64,000 nt of DNA from NCBI RefSeq assembly GCF_001571085.1, contig NZ_BCTC01000012.1, positions 31,524 to 95,523 on the forward strand, written 5' to 3'. This document shows, piece by piece, positions 1 through 7,487 of the stretch. The notes beneath the pieces were generated by a model. The model was not told where the DNA came from, ran no database searches, and saw nothing but the letters and a program-made list of their open reading frames with translations. The stretch is from Azohydromonas lata NBRC 102462 (GTDB lineage Bacteria > Pseudomonadota > Gammaproteobacteria > Burkholderiales > Burkholderiaceae_C). Numbering within the stretch: the stretch's first letter is position 1; each line of letters begins with the position of its first letter. A program made the position numbers and the translations under genes.

Positions 1-83
1 GTCGGCCGCCGCCCCGCGCGGCGCCAAGGCAAGGCGCGGTAACGCCCTGCCCCGCGCCGGCTGTGGCCGCCGGCCGGGTGCGG

Positions 84-1892
84 TTACAGGTCCTCGGAGC
101 CCAGCAGCATCTCGGAGATGCCCTTGCCCGCCTTCACCATGGGCCAGACGTTCTCGGTCGGGTCCGTGCGGATGTCCAGGAACACCGTGCGCTCGGTCAG
201 GCGCATGGCCTCGCGCAGCGCGGGCTCCACGTCAGACGGACGCTCGACCTTCAGGCCCACGTGGCCGTAGGCCTCGGCCAGCTTCACGAAGTCCGGCAGC
301 GCATCCATGTAGCTGTGCGAGTAGCGGCCTTCGTAGTCGAGCTCCTGCCACTGCCGCACCATGCCCAGGTAGCGGTTGTTCAGCGAGATCACCTTGACCG
401 GCGTCTTGTACTGCTGGCAGGTCGAGAGCTCCTGGATGCACATCTGTATGGAGCCTTCGCCCGTGATACAGAACACGTCGCTCTCGGGCTTGGCCAGCTT
501 GATGCCCATGGCGTAGGGCAAGCCCACGCCCATGGTGCCCAGGCCGCCGGAGTTGATCCAGCGCCGCGGCTCCTCGAAGCCGTAGAACTGCGCGGCAAAC
601 ATCTGGTGCTGGCCGACGTCCGAGGTGATGTAGGTGTCACGCCCGCGGGTGAGCTCGGCGAGCTTTTGCACCACGAACTGCGGCTTGATGACCTCGGAGC
701 TGTTCTTGTACGAGAGGCACTCGCGCTGGCGCCAGCCGTTGACCTGGCTCCACCAGTGGGAGAGCGCCTGCTGGTCCGGGCGCTGCTGGGCCTCGCGGAT
801 CTGTGCGATCAGCTCCTGCAGCACTTCCTTGACGTCGCCCACGATGGGGATGTCCACCTTCACGCGCTTGGAAATGGAGGACGGGTCAATGTCCACGTGG
901 ACGATCTTGCGCTCCACCGAAGCGAAGTGCGCCGGGTTGCCGATCACGCGGTCGTCGAAGCGCGCACCCACGGCCAGCAGCACGTCGCAGTGCTGCATGG
1001 TCATGTTGGCTTCGTAGGTGCCGTGCATGCCCAGCATGCCCAGGAACTTCGGGTCGCTCGCGGGAATGGCGCCCAGGCCCATGAGCGTGTTGGTGCAGGG
1101 GTAGCCCAGCAGGTCGGCTAGCTCGCGCAGCTCGGCCGCCGCGTTGGCCAGCACCACGCCGCCGCCGCTGTAGATATAGGGGCGCTTGGCCTGCAGCAGC
1201 AGCTGCACCGCCTTGCGGATCTGACCGCCATGACCCTTGCGCACCGGGTTGTAGGAGCGCATCTCGACCTTGTCGGGATAGCTGAAGGTCGTGGTCTTGA
1301 GCGAGACGTCCTTGGGGATGTCCACCACCACCGGGCCGGGACGGCCGGTGCGGGCGATGTGGAAGGCCTTCTTCAGCGTCATGGCCAGATCGCGCACGTC
1401 CTTCACCAGGAAGTTGTGCTTGACCACCGGACGCGTGATGCCCACCGTGTCGCACTCCTGGAAGGCGTCCAGGCCAATCGCGGCCGTGGGCACCTGCCCG
1501 GTGATGATCACCATGGGGATGGAGTCCATGTAGGCCGTGGCGATGCCGGTGACGGCATTGGTCACGCCCGGACCCGAGGTCACCAGCGCCACGCCCACGT
1601 CGCCGGTGGCGCGCGCATAGCCGTCAGCAGCGTGCACGGCCGCCTGCTCGTGGCGCACCAGCACGTGCTGGATCGAATCCTGCTTGTACAGCGCGTCGTA
1701 GATGTAGAGCACCGAGCCGCCGGGATAGCCCCAGAGGTACTTGACACCCTCGGCCTGCAGGCTGCGGACGAGGATTTCAGAGCCGTTGAGCTCGGCGGAG
1801 GGAGATTGCGGTTGGGCCCGGAGGGCACCCTTGACTTCCGCGGCAGACATGTCCATGAAGAACCTTTGCGAATTTCTCTGACGAAAAACCAT
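84..1892 (-). CDS. ilvB: acetolactate synthase, large (catalytic) subunit
   Basis: ThDP- and FAD-dependent cytoplasmic enzyme that condenses two pyruvates, or pyruvate with 2-ketobutyrate, in the first common step of branched-chain amino acid synthesis. The 602-residue product shows the N-terminal ThDP domain with GYPGGSVLYIYDAL and the catalytic-Glu stretch RHEQAAVHAADGYAR, a central domain, and a C-terminal ThDP-binding domain with TGEGSIQMCIQEL and NNRYLGMVRQW. The start at 1892 is chosen because AGGAGG lies 7 bases upstream; a GTG at 1910 and an ATG at 1856 are alternatives. The small subunit ilvN usually follows in Burkholderiales, but the 83 bases left of the stop show no start for it. 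ilvB versus ilvI cannot be settled from this gene alone. Confidence 0.96.
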   Translation of the reverse strand: MVFRQRNSQRFFMDMSAAEVKGALRAQPQSPSAELNGSEILVRSLQAEGVKYLWGYPGGSVLYIYDALYKQDSIQHVLVRHEQAAVHAADGYARATGDVGVALVTSGPGVTNAVTGIATAYMDSIPMVIITGQVPTAAIGLDAFQECDTVGITRPVVKHNFLVKDVRDLAMTLKKAFHIARTGRPGPVVVDIPKDVSLKTTTFSYPDKVEMRSYNPVRKGHGGQIRKAVQLLLQAKRPYIYSGGGVVLANAAAELRELADLLGYPCTNTLMGLGAIPASDPKFLGMLGMHGTYEANMTMQHCDVLLAVGARFDDRVIGNPAHFASVERKIVHVDIDPSSISKRVKVDIPIVGDVKEVLQELIAQIREAQQRPDQQALSHWWSQVNGWRQRECLSYKNSSEVIKPQFVVQKLAELTRGRDTYITSDVGQHQMFAAQFYGFEEPRRWINSGGLGTMGVGLPYAMGIKLAKPESDVFCITGEGSIQMCIQELSTCQQYKTPVKVISLNNRYLGMVRQWQELDYEGRYSHSYMDALPDFVKLAEAYGHVGLKVERPSDVEPALREAMRLTERTVFLDIRTDPTENVWPMVKAGKGISEMLLGSEDL

Positions 1893-2103
1893 CGGTGTCC
1901 CTCCTCGCACCCTTGTGGAGCGGATTCGGAACCTGCGCGGTCAAAAACGAGACACCCGTGTTCGGGCGACAGCTTGAGACCAAAAAGCGTTGTGCGAACC
2001 ATCGATTATGGCATCACCGCCGCACCAGGGTCTTGACGAATGGTGAGCAGCGTCACGCCAGCAGGCATAATCGCGCGCGTTTGCCGCCGCCGGCCCGCCC
2101 CTC
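1893..2103. promoter_or_regulatory. divergent promoter region of ilvB and the ECF sigma gene
   Basis: Short divergent intergenic region. A CATAAT hexamer on the minus strand (2005-2010) could be the -10 of ilvB, and a CATAAT on the plus strand (2066-2071) could be the -10 of the sigma-factor gene. Neither has a convincing TTGACA-like box at 16-18 bases, so these are weak calls. The only strong signal is the Shine-Dalgarno AGGAGG at 1900-1905 (minus) for ilvB. No leader peptide with a run of branched-chain codons was recognised. Confidence 0.3.
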
Positions 2104-2670
2104 TTGGCCACCGACAAAGAACTCTCCGATTTCCTCGCCAGCGTTGAGAAACGCGCTTTCAAGCGCACCGCCTACACCGTCCGTGACGACGATGCGGCGC
2201 TCGACATCGTGCAGGACGCCATGATCCGTTTGGCGGAAAAGTACGCGGACCGCCCTGCCGCGGAATTGCCGCTGCTGTTCCAGCGCATCCTTTCCAACGC
2301 GACCATGGACTGGTTTCGCCGCCGCAAGGTGCGCTCAGCCGTGGAGAGCAACTTCTCCACCTTTGAAGGCGGCGCCGACGACGAGGATTTCAATCTGCTG
2401 GAACTGCTGGAGACGCAGGACGGCAGCCTGGGTGCCGAAGGCGCCGACGATCAGGCCTCGCGGGCGCAGATGTTGCACGTCATCGAACATGAAGTAGCAC
2501 AGTTGCCAGCGCGTCAACGCGAAGCGTTTCTGCTGCGTTACTGGGAAGAACTCGATGTTGCCGAGACCGCGGAGGTCATGGGTTGCTCTGAAGGCAGTGT
2601 CAAAACGCACTGTTCCAGGGCAGTGCATGCCCTGGCCAAGGCTCTGCGCGCCAAGGGAATTGCGCCATGA
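2104..2670 (+). CDS. ECF-type RNA polymerase sigma factor
   Basis: 188-residue sigma-70 family protein of the extracytoplasmic-function type, which directs RNA polymerase to a small regulon. Region 2 is at about residues 12-78 (DDDAALDIVQDAMIRLAEKY, then a WFRRRK stretch) and region 4 at about 128-180 (LPARQREAFLLRYWEEL and the helix-turn-helix AETAEVMGCSEGSVKTHCSR). There is no region 3, as expected. The start is a TTG, since no in-frame ATG fits the conserved N-terminus, and no Shine-Dalgarno is obvious. The stop overlaps the ATG of the next gene (ATGA), so the membrane protein downstream is translationally coupled and may regulate it. Confidence 0.9.
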   Translation: MATDKELSDFLASVEKRAFKRTAYTVRDDDAALDIVQDAMIRLAEKYADRPAAELPLLFQRILSNATMDWFRRRKVRSAVESNFSTFEGGADDEDFNLLELLETQDGSLGAEGADDQASRAQMLHVIEHEVAQLPARQREAFLLRYWEELDVAETAEVMGCSEGSVKTHCSRAVHALAKALRAKGIAP

Positions 2671-3131
2671 ACTACTCCAGAACCCTCTCCACGCCGCTTG
2701 ATGCGCAAGCACTTGAAGCACGCTTTGCCCTGCGCCTGACGGCGCGGCTGAGCGAGGGCGCGGCGCGACAGCCCCATGCCATAGAAGAGCGGCTGCGCTT
2801 TGCGCGCCAGCAGGCGCTGGAGCGCGCCCGCGAGCGGCGCAAGGCGGTGGTGACGCAACAACCCGCGACAGTTCAGGCCGCAGGCAGCACGCTCGCTTTG
2901 GGTGGCGGCCCGCGTGACAAGGGCGGCAGCTGGTGGGAGCGCGCCATGGCCATGGCATTGCCGCTGGCGGTGTTGGTGGGCGGCATGGCACTCATTCACT
3001 GGAACCAGACCCACGCCCAAATTGAGGCCGCGGTGCAGATAGACGCCGATCTGCTCACCGATGACCTGCCGCCCGCGGCCTACAGCGATCCCGGCTTCGT
3101 CGAATTCCTGCGCAAACAGCAGGACCGCTGA
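2667..3131 (+). CDS. DUF3619 single-pass membrane protein, possible anti-sigma partner
   Basis: 154 residues, matching the DUF3619 family of Burkholderiales. The N-terminal 90 residues are soluble, charged and largely helical (ERLRFARQQALERARERRK), followed by one membrane helix at about 93-111 and a short C-terminal tail outside. It starts inside the stop of the ECF sigma gene (ATGA overlap). A cytoplasmic domain, one membrane span and coupling to an ECF gene is the layout of many anti-sigma factors, but no known anti-sigma domain is recognisable, so the role is an inference. It forms one transcription unit with the DUF3106 and RDD genes that follow. Confidence 0.85.
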   Translation: MNYSRTLSTPLDAQALEARFALRLTARLSEGAARQPHAIEERLRFARQQALERARERRKAVVTQQPATVQAAGSTLALGGGPRDKGGSWWERAMAMALPLAVLVGGMALIHWNQTHAQIEAAVQIDADLLTDDLPPAAYSDPGFVEFLRKQQDR

Positions 3132-3148
3132 CAAGGACCACCGACATC

Positions 3149-3904
3149 GTGATCCGCCGCCAGCGCCCCGGGCGCTCCCTTCTTATTGCGGCCGCGCTGG
3201 CCGTGGCGGCCGGCACCGCTTGGTCACAGCCGGCACCGACCCCGGACGCCACAACCCACGCCGGGGCCACCGAGCGCTCGTCGGCCTGGGCCTCGCTCAC
3301 GCCGGCGCAGCGCACCACGCTGGCGCCGCTGGAGCGCGACTGGCACAACATCGACGTGCTGCGCCAGCGCAAGTGGCTGGAAATCGCCATGCGATTCCCG
3401 CGCATGTCGACCGAGGAGCAGCAGCGCGTGCAGGAGCGCATGACCGAGTGGGCCCGCATGACGCCGGAAGAGCGCGGCCGCGCCCGCGTGCAGTTCCAAG
3501 AGGTGCGCCAGATCAGCCCGCAGCAGCGCCAAGCCGGATGGGAGGCCTATCAGGCCCTGCCACCTGAGGAAAAGCGTGAATTAGCCCTGCGCGCCATGCC
3601 CACGCCCGCGCGCGGCGCCGGTCAGGCGGCCGAGCCCAGCGCAAAATCCACGATAGTGCGCGTGCCCGCCGCCCCGCCCGTGCTCAAGCCGGTTGGGGCG
3701 ACGCAGGTGCAGGTGGCGCCCGGCGCCACCACCACCAGCGTCACGCGTGCGCCTACGCCGCCGCTGCACCAGCAACCCGGGCTGCCCAAGATGGCCGCCA
3801 CTCCGACTTTCGTGGACAAGAACACCCTTTTGCCCAAGCGCGGCGCTCAAGCCGCCGCCACGCTCAGCGAACCGGCCGCCTCGCAGGCGGTTGGCCGCCA
3901 GTGA
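3149..3904 (+). CDS. DUF3106 periplasmic protein
   Basis: 251 residues beginning with GTG and a signal peptide (hydrophobic stretch LLIAAALAVAAGTAWSQ). The body at about 40-140 is the DUF3106 repeat-like helical region: LTPAQRTTLAPLERDW, KWLEIAMRFPRMSTEEQQR, WARMTPEERGRAR and SPQQRQAGWEAYQALPPEEK. The C-terminal half is rich in Pro, Ala and Val and looks disordered. The alternating pattern of Leu-Thr-Pro and Glu-Arg resembles periplasmic stress or metal-sensing helical proteins, but the function is unknown. It sits 17 bases after the DUF3619 gene and its stop overlaps the GTG of the RDD gene, so it is probably co-expressed with the ECF sigma factor. Confidence 0.85.
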   Translation: MIRRQRPGRSLLIAAALAVAAGTAWSQPAPTPDATTHAGATERSSAWASLTPAQRTTLAPLERDWHNIDVLRQRKWLEIAMRFPRMSTEEQQRVQERMTEWARMTPEERGRARVQFQEVRQISPQQRQAGWEAYQALPPEEKRELALRAMPTPARGAGQAAEPSAKSTIVRVPAAPPVLKPVGATQVQVAPGATTTSVTRAPTPPLHQQPGLPKMAATPTFVDKNTLLPKRGAQAAATLSEPAASQAVGRQ

Positions 3905-4422
3905 CCGCGCCCCTCACCGGCGCGCTGCAGACCCCCAGCCTGAAGCGCCGACTGGCCTGCATGGCCTACGAGGGCGTGCTGCTGTTTGGCGTGCTCATGT
4001 TCGCGGGCTTCATCTACTCCGGTCTCACGCAGCAGCGCCACGCGCTGCAGGGCCAGGCCGGCATGCAGGCCTTCCTGTTCGTCATCCTGGGCCTGTACTT
4101 CGTGTGGTTCTGGACGCACGGCGGCCAGACTGTGGCCATGAAGGCTTGGCACATCAAGCTGCTGGACGCTCAAGGCGCGCCGGTGGCTCCCAAGCGCGCA
4201 CTCTGCCGCTACCTGGCCAGCTGGATATGGTTCGTCCCGGCCCTGCTGACTGCGCGGCTGGCTCACCTGCCCTCCAGCACCGCCATTTTTGGACTGCTGC
4301 TGGCCGGCATGCTTGCCTACGCCCTGCTGGCCCTGCTGCACCCGCAGCGCCAGTACTGGCACGATCGCCTCTGCGGCACGCAACTCGTCGTCAGCCGCCC
4401 ACCGCCGCGCAAGCGCAAGTGA
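3901..4422 (+). CDS. RDD family membrane protein
   Basis: 173 residues. The RDD domain is visible as an N-terminal LKRRLACMAYEGVLLF segment with the conserved Arg, membrane helices at about 20-40 and 55-75, a conserved loop AMKAWHIKLLD, further hydrophobic segments at about 105-150, and HDRLCGTQLV at the end of the domain. RDD proteins are small integral membrane proteins of mostly unknown role; some are linked to ion or osmolyte transport. The GTG start overlaps the stop of the DUF3106 gene (GTGA), continuing the operon from the sigma factor. Confidence 0.88.
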   Translation: MTAPLTGALQTPSLKRRLACMAYEGVLLFGVLMFAGFIYSGLTQQRHALQGQAGMQAFLFVILGLYFVWFWTHGGQTVAMKAWHIKLLDAQGAPVAPKRALCRYLASWIWFVPALLTARLAHLPSSTAIFGLLLAGMLAYALLALLHPQRQYWHDRLCGTQLVVSRPPPRKRK

Positions 4423-4426
4423 ACCC

Positions 4427-4855
4427 ATGCACGACCGTCCGCCCAGCGCCGACACCATTCCGACGCCGATGACCAATCCTCACAAGGGCCGCACCGGGCT
4501 GGACCGCGTGATGCGCGCCACGCGCTACTCCATGGACGGGCTCAGGATGGCCTATCTCGGCGAGCAGGCCTTCCGCCAGGAAGTCTGGCTGGCCGCCGTG
4601 CTGCTGCCGTTGGGCCTGTGGCTTGGGCGCACCTGGGTCGAGACCGCGCTGCTGCTGGGCAGCGTGCTGCTGGTGCTCATCGTCGAGCTGCTCAACTCCG
4701 GCATAGAGGCCGCCATAGACCGCGTTTCGCTGGAGCTGCACGACCTCTCCAAGCGCGCCAAGGATCTGGCCAGCGCCGCGGTGTTCCTCTCGCTCGTTCT
4801 GTGCGCCATGGTCTGGCTCATGGCGCTGTGGCAGCGTCTGGCCGGCGGCTCCTGA
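4427..4855 (+). CDS. dgkA: diacylglycerol kinase
   Basis: Small inner-membrane kinase that phosphorylates diacylglycerol to phosphatidic acid, recycling lipid released by membrane-derived glucan synthesis. The ATG at 4427 gives 142 residues; an ATG at 4469 (MTNPHKGRTGLDRV) gives 128, closer to the usual length of about 120, and may be the true start. The family signature VELLNSGIEAAIDR, with the catalytic Glu and metal-binding residues, is intact, and three membrane helices are clear. It lies 4 bases after the RDD gene and is probably the last gene of that operon. Confidence 0.93.
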   Translation: MHDRPPSADTIPTPMTNPHKGRTGLDRVMRATRYSMDGLRMAYLGEQAFRQEVWLAAVLLPLGLWLGRTWVETALLLGSVLLVLIVELLNSGIEAAIDRVSLELHDLSKRAKDLASAAVFLSLVLCAMVWLMALWQRLAGGS

Positions 4856-4961
4856 CGCGCACCGCTTTCCTGTTCTCCTCCACCGCACCCCTACCTGCGG
4901 CGTAGATCTCAGCGCCTCCGCAGAGACTCACACCGGCCCCGTCTTAGGCCATCGCCCATCC

Positions 4962-4993
4962 CAATAAAAAGCGGCGCACGAAATGTGCGCCGC
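4962..4993 (-). terminator. rho-independent terminator of the PEP-CTERM gene
   Basis: A 9-bp perfect stem (4971-4979 with 4985-4993, GCGGCGCAC) and a 5-base loop are followed on the minus strand by TTTTTATT. It lies 39 bases after the stop of the PEP-CTERM gene, the expected place. Confidence 0.85.
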
Positions 4994-5031
4994 GATGCGT
5001 GAGCCGCGGGCCAAAAGCCCCGCATGCGCGT

Positions 5032-5898
5032 TCAGTCCTTGCGGCTGCGACGGCGGCTGGTGGCATACAAGCCCAGCAGTCCGCCACCCAGCAGCAGCAT
5101 CGAGCCGGGCTCGGGCACAGCCGCGGTCGGGGTATTGGAGAAGCTCAGCGTGCCGCCGCCACTGATGGTGGACATGCCGCCAGTCAGCAGTGCCGGACCA
5201 TTGGAAGCCGCGCTCGTCGTGCCGTTCACGTGCATGTACGGATAAAAGTCGTTAGGCACGTTGAACAGCCGCTTGCCGGCAGCGTTGAGCGACAGCAGCA
5301 AAGACACGCCAAAGTCGCCGGAAGCCAGGCCGTTGTAGATGTTCGCCTCGCCCAGGGCCAAGGTCGCCGAGCCCAGCAGCACGTCGTCGCTGCTGTTGCT
5401 GCGGGTGAAGTTGACCTGCGTGCCGCCACTGATGGTCGAGCCCGTAGTGCCCAACCGCGTGTTGCTGTTGACGTCCGCGTAAAGGCTGAGGCTGACCGAC
5501 GCAAAAGCTGCGTGGATCAAGTTGTTGCCCTGCCCGTAGTCCGTCTCACCATTGATGATGAAGGTGGCGTAGAGCTGGTAACCCGCAGATCCAGGGCTGT
5601 TGATGTAGGAACTGACGCTGCCGGAGCTGTTGGCGTACGACGACAGGGAAAGGTAGCCCGCCTCACGGAAGAGGTCGCCGCTGCCCGCCAGTCCATTGCC
5701 GCCCGTGACAGTCTGGGCAATCCTGGCGCCGTAGGCGTAGGACATGCGGTCCGCTGCAACGGTGTTGGCCGGCGTGCCGGAAATTGCATCCTCGTGAACC
5801 TGAAAGGCCGGATAAGCGTAGGCAGAAGAAACGCCCCCCAGCGAGGACAAGGCGGCCCCGGCCACCAAGCCGAGAGAGGGCAGAAAACGGCACTTCAT
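5032..5898 (-). CDS. PEP-CTERM sorting domain protein, possibly PepA-like flocculation protein
   Basis: 288-residue secreted protein with a signal peptide (about residues 1-28, ending SAYA) and a C-terminal PEP-CTERM signal: VPEPG, a hydrophobic helix, then RRRSRKD. In exosortase-bearing bacteria this tag is cleaved and the protein is sent to the surface or into exopolysaccharide. The mature body is rich in Ser, Gly, Asn and Tyr, with motifs such as ADRMSYAYGARI and GYQLYATFIINGETD that resemble the flocculation-associated PepA group; that subfamily call is tentative. No exosortase lies in the window. The gene is monocistronic, with its own terminator and a very good sigma-54 promoter upstream, which fits the PrsK/PrsR/RpoN control reported for such genes. 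Confidence 0.9.
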   Translation of the reverse strand: MKCRFLPSLGLVAGAALSSLGGVSSAYAYPAFQVHEDAISGTPANTVAADRMSYAYGARIAQTVTGGNGLAGSGDLFREAGYLSLSSYANSSGSVSSYINSPGSAGYQLYATFIINGETDYGQGNNLIHAAFASVSLSLYADVNSNTRLGTTGSTISGGTQVNFTRSNSSDDVLLGSATLALGEANIYNGLASGDFGVSLLLSLNAAGKRLFNVPNDFYPYMHVNGTTSAASNGPALLTGGMSTISGGGTLSFSNTPTAAVPEPGSMLLLGGGLLGLYATSRRRSRKD

Positions 5899-5959
5899 AA
5901 AATTCTTTCGCGGACTACAAGTTTCAACTTGTCAAACTGCGTGTGACTGCACAGTAAAA

Positions 5960-5975
5960 GCAAGGTCAATGCCAA
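5960..5975 (-). promoter_or_regulatory. sigma-54 (-24/-12) promoter of the PEP-CTERM gene
   Basis: On the minus strand the sequence reads TTGGCATTGACCTTGC. The invariant GG (-24) and GC (-12) are separated by exactly 10 bases and the TTGGCA and TTGC blocks match the sigma-54 consensus. The predicted transcription start is near 5949, about 50 bases before the ATG at 5898. A weak GAAAGAA ribosome site precedes the ATG. Confidence 0.8.
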
Positions 5976-6050
5976 CCTTGAAAAATCACCCTAAGTCCTT
6001 GATTTTTAAGAAAATACAGATAGATACAAACCAACTTTACGCAATCAGTG

Positions 6051-6082
6051 TCAAGTTTTCCGACATAGGTTTGTCGACTTGA
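6051..6082. promoter_or_regulatory. inverted repeat, candidate enhancer-binding-protein site
   Basis: TCAAGT (6051-6056) and CGACA (6061-6065) are mirrored by TGTCG (6072-6076) and ACTTGA (6077-6082) around a 6-base centre, with 4 unpaired bases on one side. It lies about 100-130 bp upstream of the predicted sigma-54 start point, a usual distance for an activator site. The activator is unknown; PrsR is the natural candidate. Confidence 0.5.
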
Positions 6083-6335
6083 ATCGTATCAAAAATTATC
6101 TTAAGAAACCAAATACAACAAAGTTGTTTGACAGGGATTTCCACCTTTCCCGCTCATGCGCCTCCACCAGTGCACAAGGCCATGCGGGCTTGTCCGCAAG
6201 AGAACTCATGCTCTCCATGCAGCGTGCTGCAGAACCGCAAAAGCGGTGTACGGACCGCCCAAGGATGTTCCGGCGGCCAAAGACCGCCGATGGAAAAACG
6301 CCTGCGGGCGCCCCTTACGTGACGGCGGGCCCCGG
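6083..6335. other. intergenic stretch without a recognised gene
   Basis: With 5976-6050 this completes a gap of about 440 bases between the PEP-CTERM gene and the 3' end of the nitroreductase-like gene. The left part (about 5900-6140) is clearly A/T-rich, fitting an upstream regulatory region; the right part returns to host composition. No terminator was recognised downstream of the nitroreductase-like gene, and the short open frames here show no coding character. Confidence 0.4.
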
Positions 6336-7487
6336 TCAGCCCGCGACTTTGCTCATGCTCTGAAGGTTGCCGTGCGGCGACATGGGCTGGTTGGTGCGTG
6401 TCGCAGCGCCACTGACCTCCAGCTGCTGCAGCGGCTGGCGAATCGAGCGGCTTTGCGCCGCGGGCCCGGCGCCAATACGGCCCATGAAGACGCAGCGCTG
6501 CACTTCCTGCACACCCAACAAGGCCTGCAGTCGCTCGGCGGCATGCACGGCATTGGCATGCACATCGGCTTGCGCCGTGAAGGAACGTCCCTCGCGCAGG
6601 TAGCGGGCGAAGATCAGCGGCGTCATGGCCGGCTGCAGGTTCAGCCCCTGCCGCGTGACGGCCAGCCAGAAGCGCTGCATGGCGCGCCCTGCCGCTACGA
6701 ACTCGTCCACCATGTGCGGCTCGCGCGGCGCCACGAGCGCGAAATGCGCCCCGCAGGCCAAGCCGGGAATCAGGTCCATCTGCAGCCGCGGCGCCACCGT
6801 GCCGGCCAGCCAGCGGTTGAAGAAGCGCACGCGCCCCCAACTGCCCAGAACGAAACGCATCATCTTCACCGTCATTCGGTCCGCGCCCAAGGCCTGGTCC
6901 GGCACCTTGTCCACGCTGAAGCGGGCATTCCACTCGATGATCTCGCGGTGCACCAGGTAGGCCTCGCGCATGGTCAGCCGCACCTTGGCAAAAGCGCTGA
7001 GCAGCCGCGCCATGTCCAGCCGCTGCGTGAAATCCTCTCGCCACACCACGCGGTAGTGCGGCGCCACCGCCGCCTCCAGCGCCTGCTTCTCCTGCGCCGT
7101 GAGCCGCCGCGCGCTCATGGCGCGGCGCTGCACGCTGCGCGACTCGATGCTGGCGGCCAGCGGGTCGGCCTTGAGCCGGGGGTCCGGCTTGAAATGCACG
7201 TCGAAGGTGGGCCGCCCAAGCGGCGCATCGCCACGCCGTGTCGAGCGCATGGACCAGCCCCGCACCGAGGCCGCGATGGCCATGGTCTCCAGCAGCGCGC
7301 CCAACGACTGCTCGCTGGCGTGGCCGTCCAGGTCGTAGACGCAGTGTTCGCGCGTGTCGAAGCCGTGCACCACGACATGACGCTCATTCACCACCTCGAA
7401 GCGCCAGGGCTGCGTGTTGTCGCCGCTGGGCGCCCAACGGGCCAGGTCCAGGATGGCGCGCAGGATGTCTTGGGATTCAAGCGGCAT
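6336..7487 (-). CDS. moeY: MoeY-like nitroreductase-fold protein
   Basis: 383 residues with an N-terminal nitroreductase signature, LDLARWAPSGDNTQPWRFEV (residues about 12-31), matching the FMN-binding nitroreductase fold, and a long C-terminal half with GLACGAHFALVAP and AAGRAMQRFWLAVTRQGL typical of the same superfamily. The start at 7487 (MPLESQDILRAILD) is set by homology to the conserved N-terminus; it overlaps the upstream ThiF-like gene by 11 bases, so translation is probably coupled. In mycobacteria a ThiF-like and a nitroreductase-like domain are fused in one protein named MoeY (Rv1355c type); here they are separate adjacent genes. The assignment to molybdopterin synthesis rests on that name only, and the true substrate is unknown. 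Confidence 0.8.
   Translation of the reverse strand: MPLESQDILRAILDLARWAPSGDNTQPWRFEVVNERHVVVHGFDTREHCVYDLDGHASEQSLGALLETMAIAASVRGWSMRSTRRGDAPLGRPTFDVHFKPDPRLKADPLAASIESRSVQRRAMSARRLTAQEKQALEAAVAPHYRVVWREDFTQRLDMARLLSAFAKVRLTMREAYLVHREIIEWNARFSVDKVPDQALGADRMTVKMMRFVLGSWGRVRFFNRWLAGTVAPRLQMDLIPGLACGAHFALVAPREPHMVDEFVAAGRAMQRFWLAVTRQGLNLQPAMTPLIFARYLREGRSFTAQADVHANAVHAAERLQALLGVQEVQRCVFMGRIGAGPAAQSRSIRQPLQQLEVSGAATRTNQPMSPHGNLQSMSKVAG

Noticed and set aside
2033..2071. TTGACG plus CATAAT promoter for the ECF sigma gene
   Set aside because: The two hexamers are separated by 27 bases, far beyond the 16-18 usual for sigma-70.
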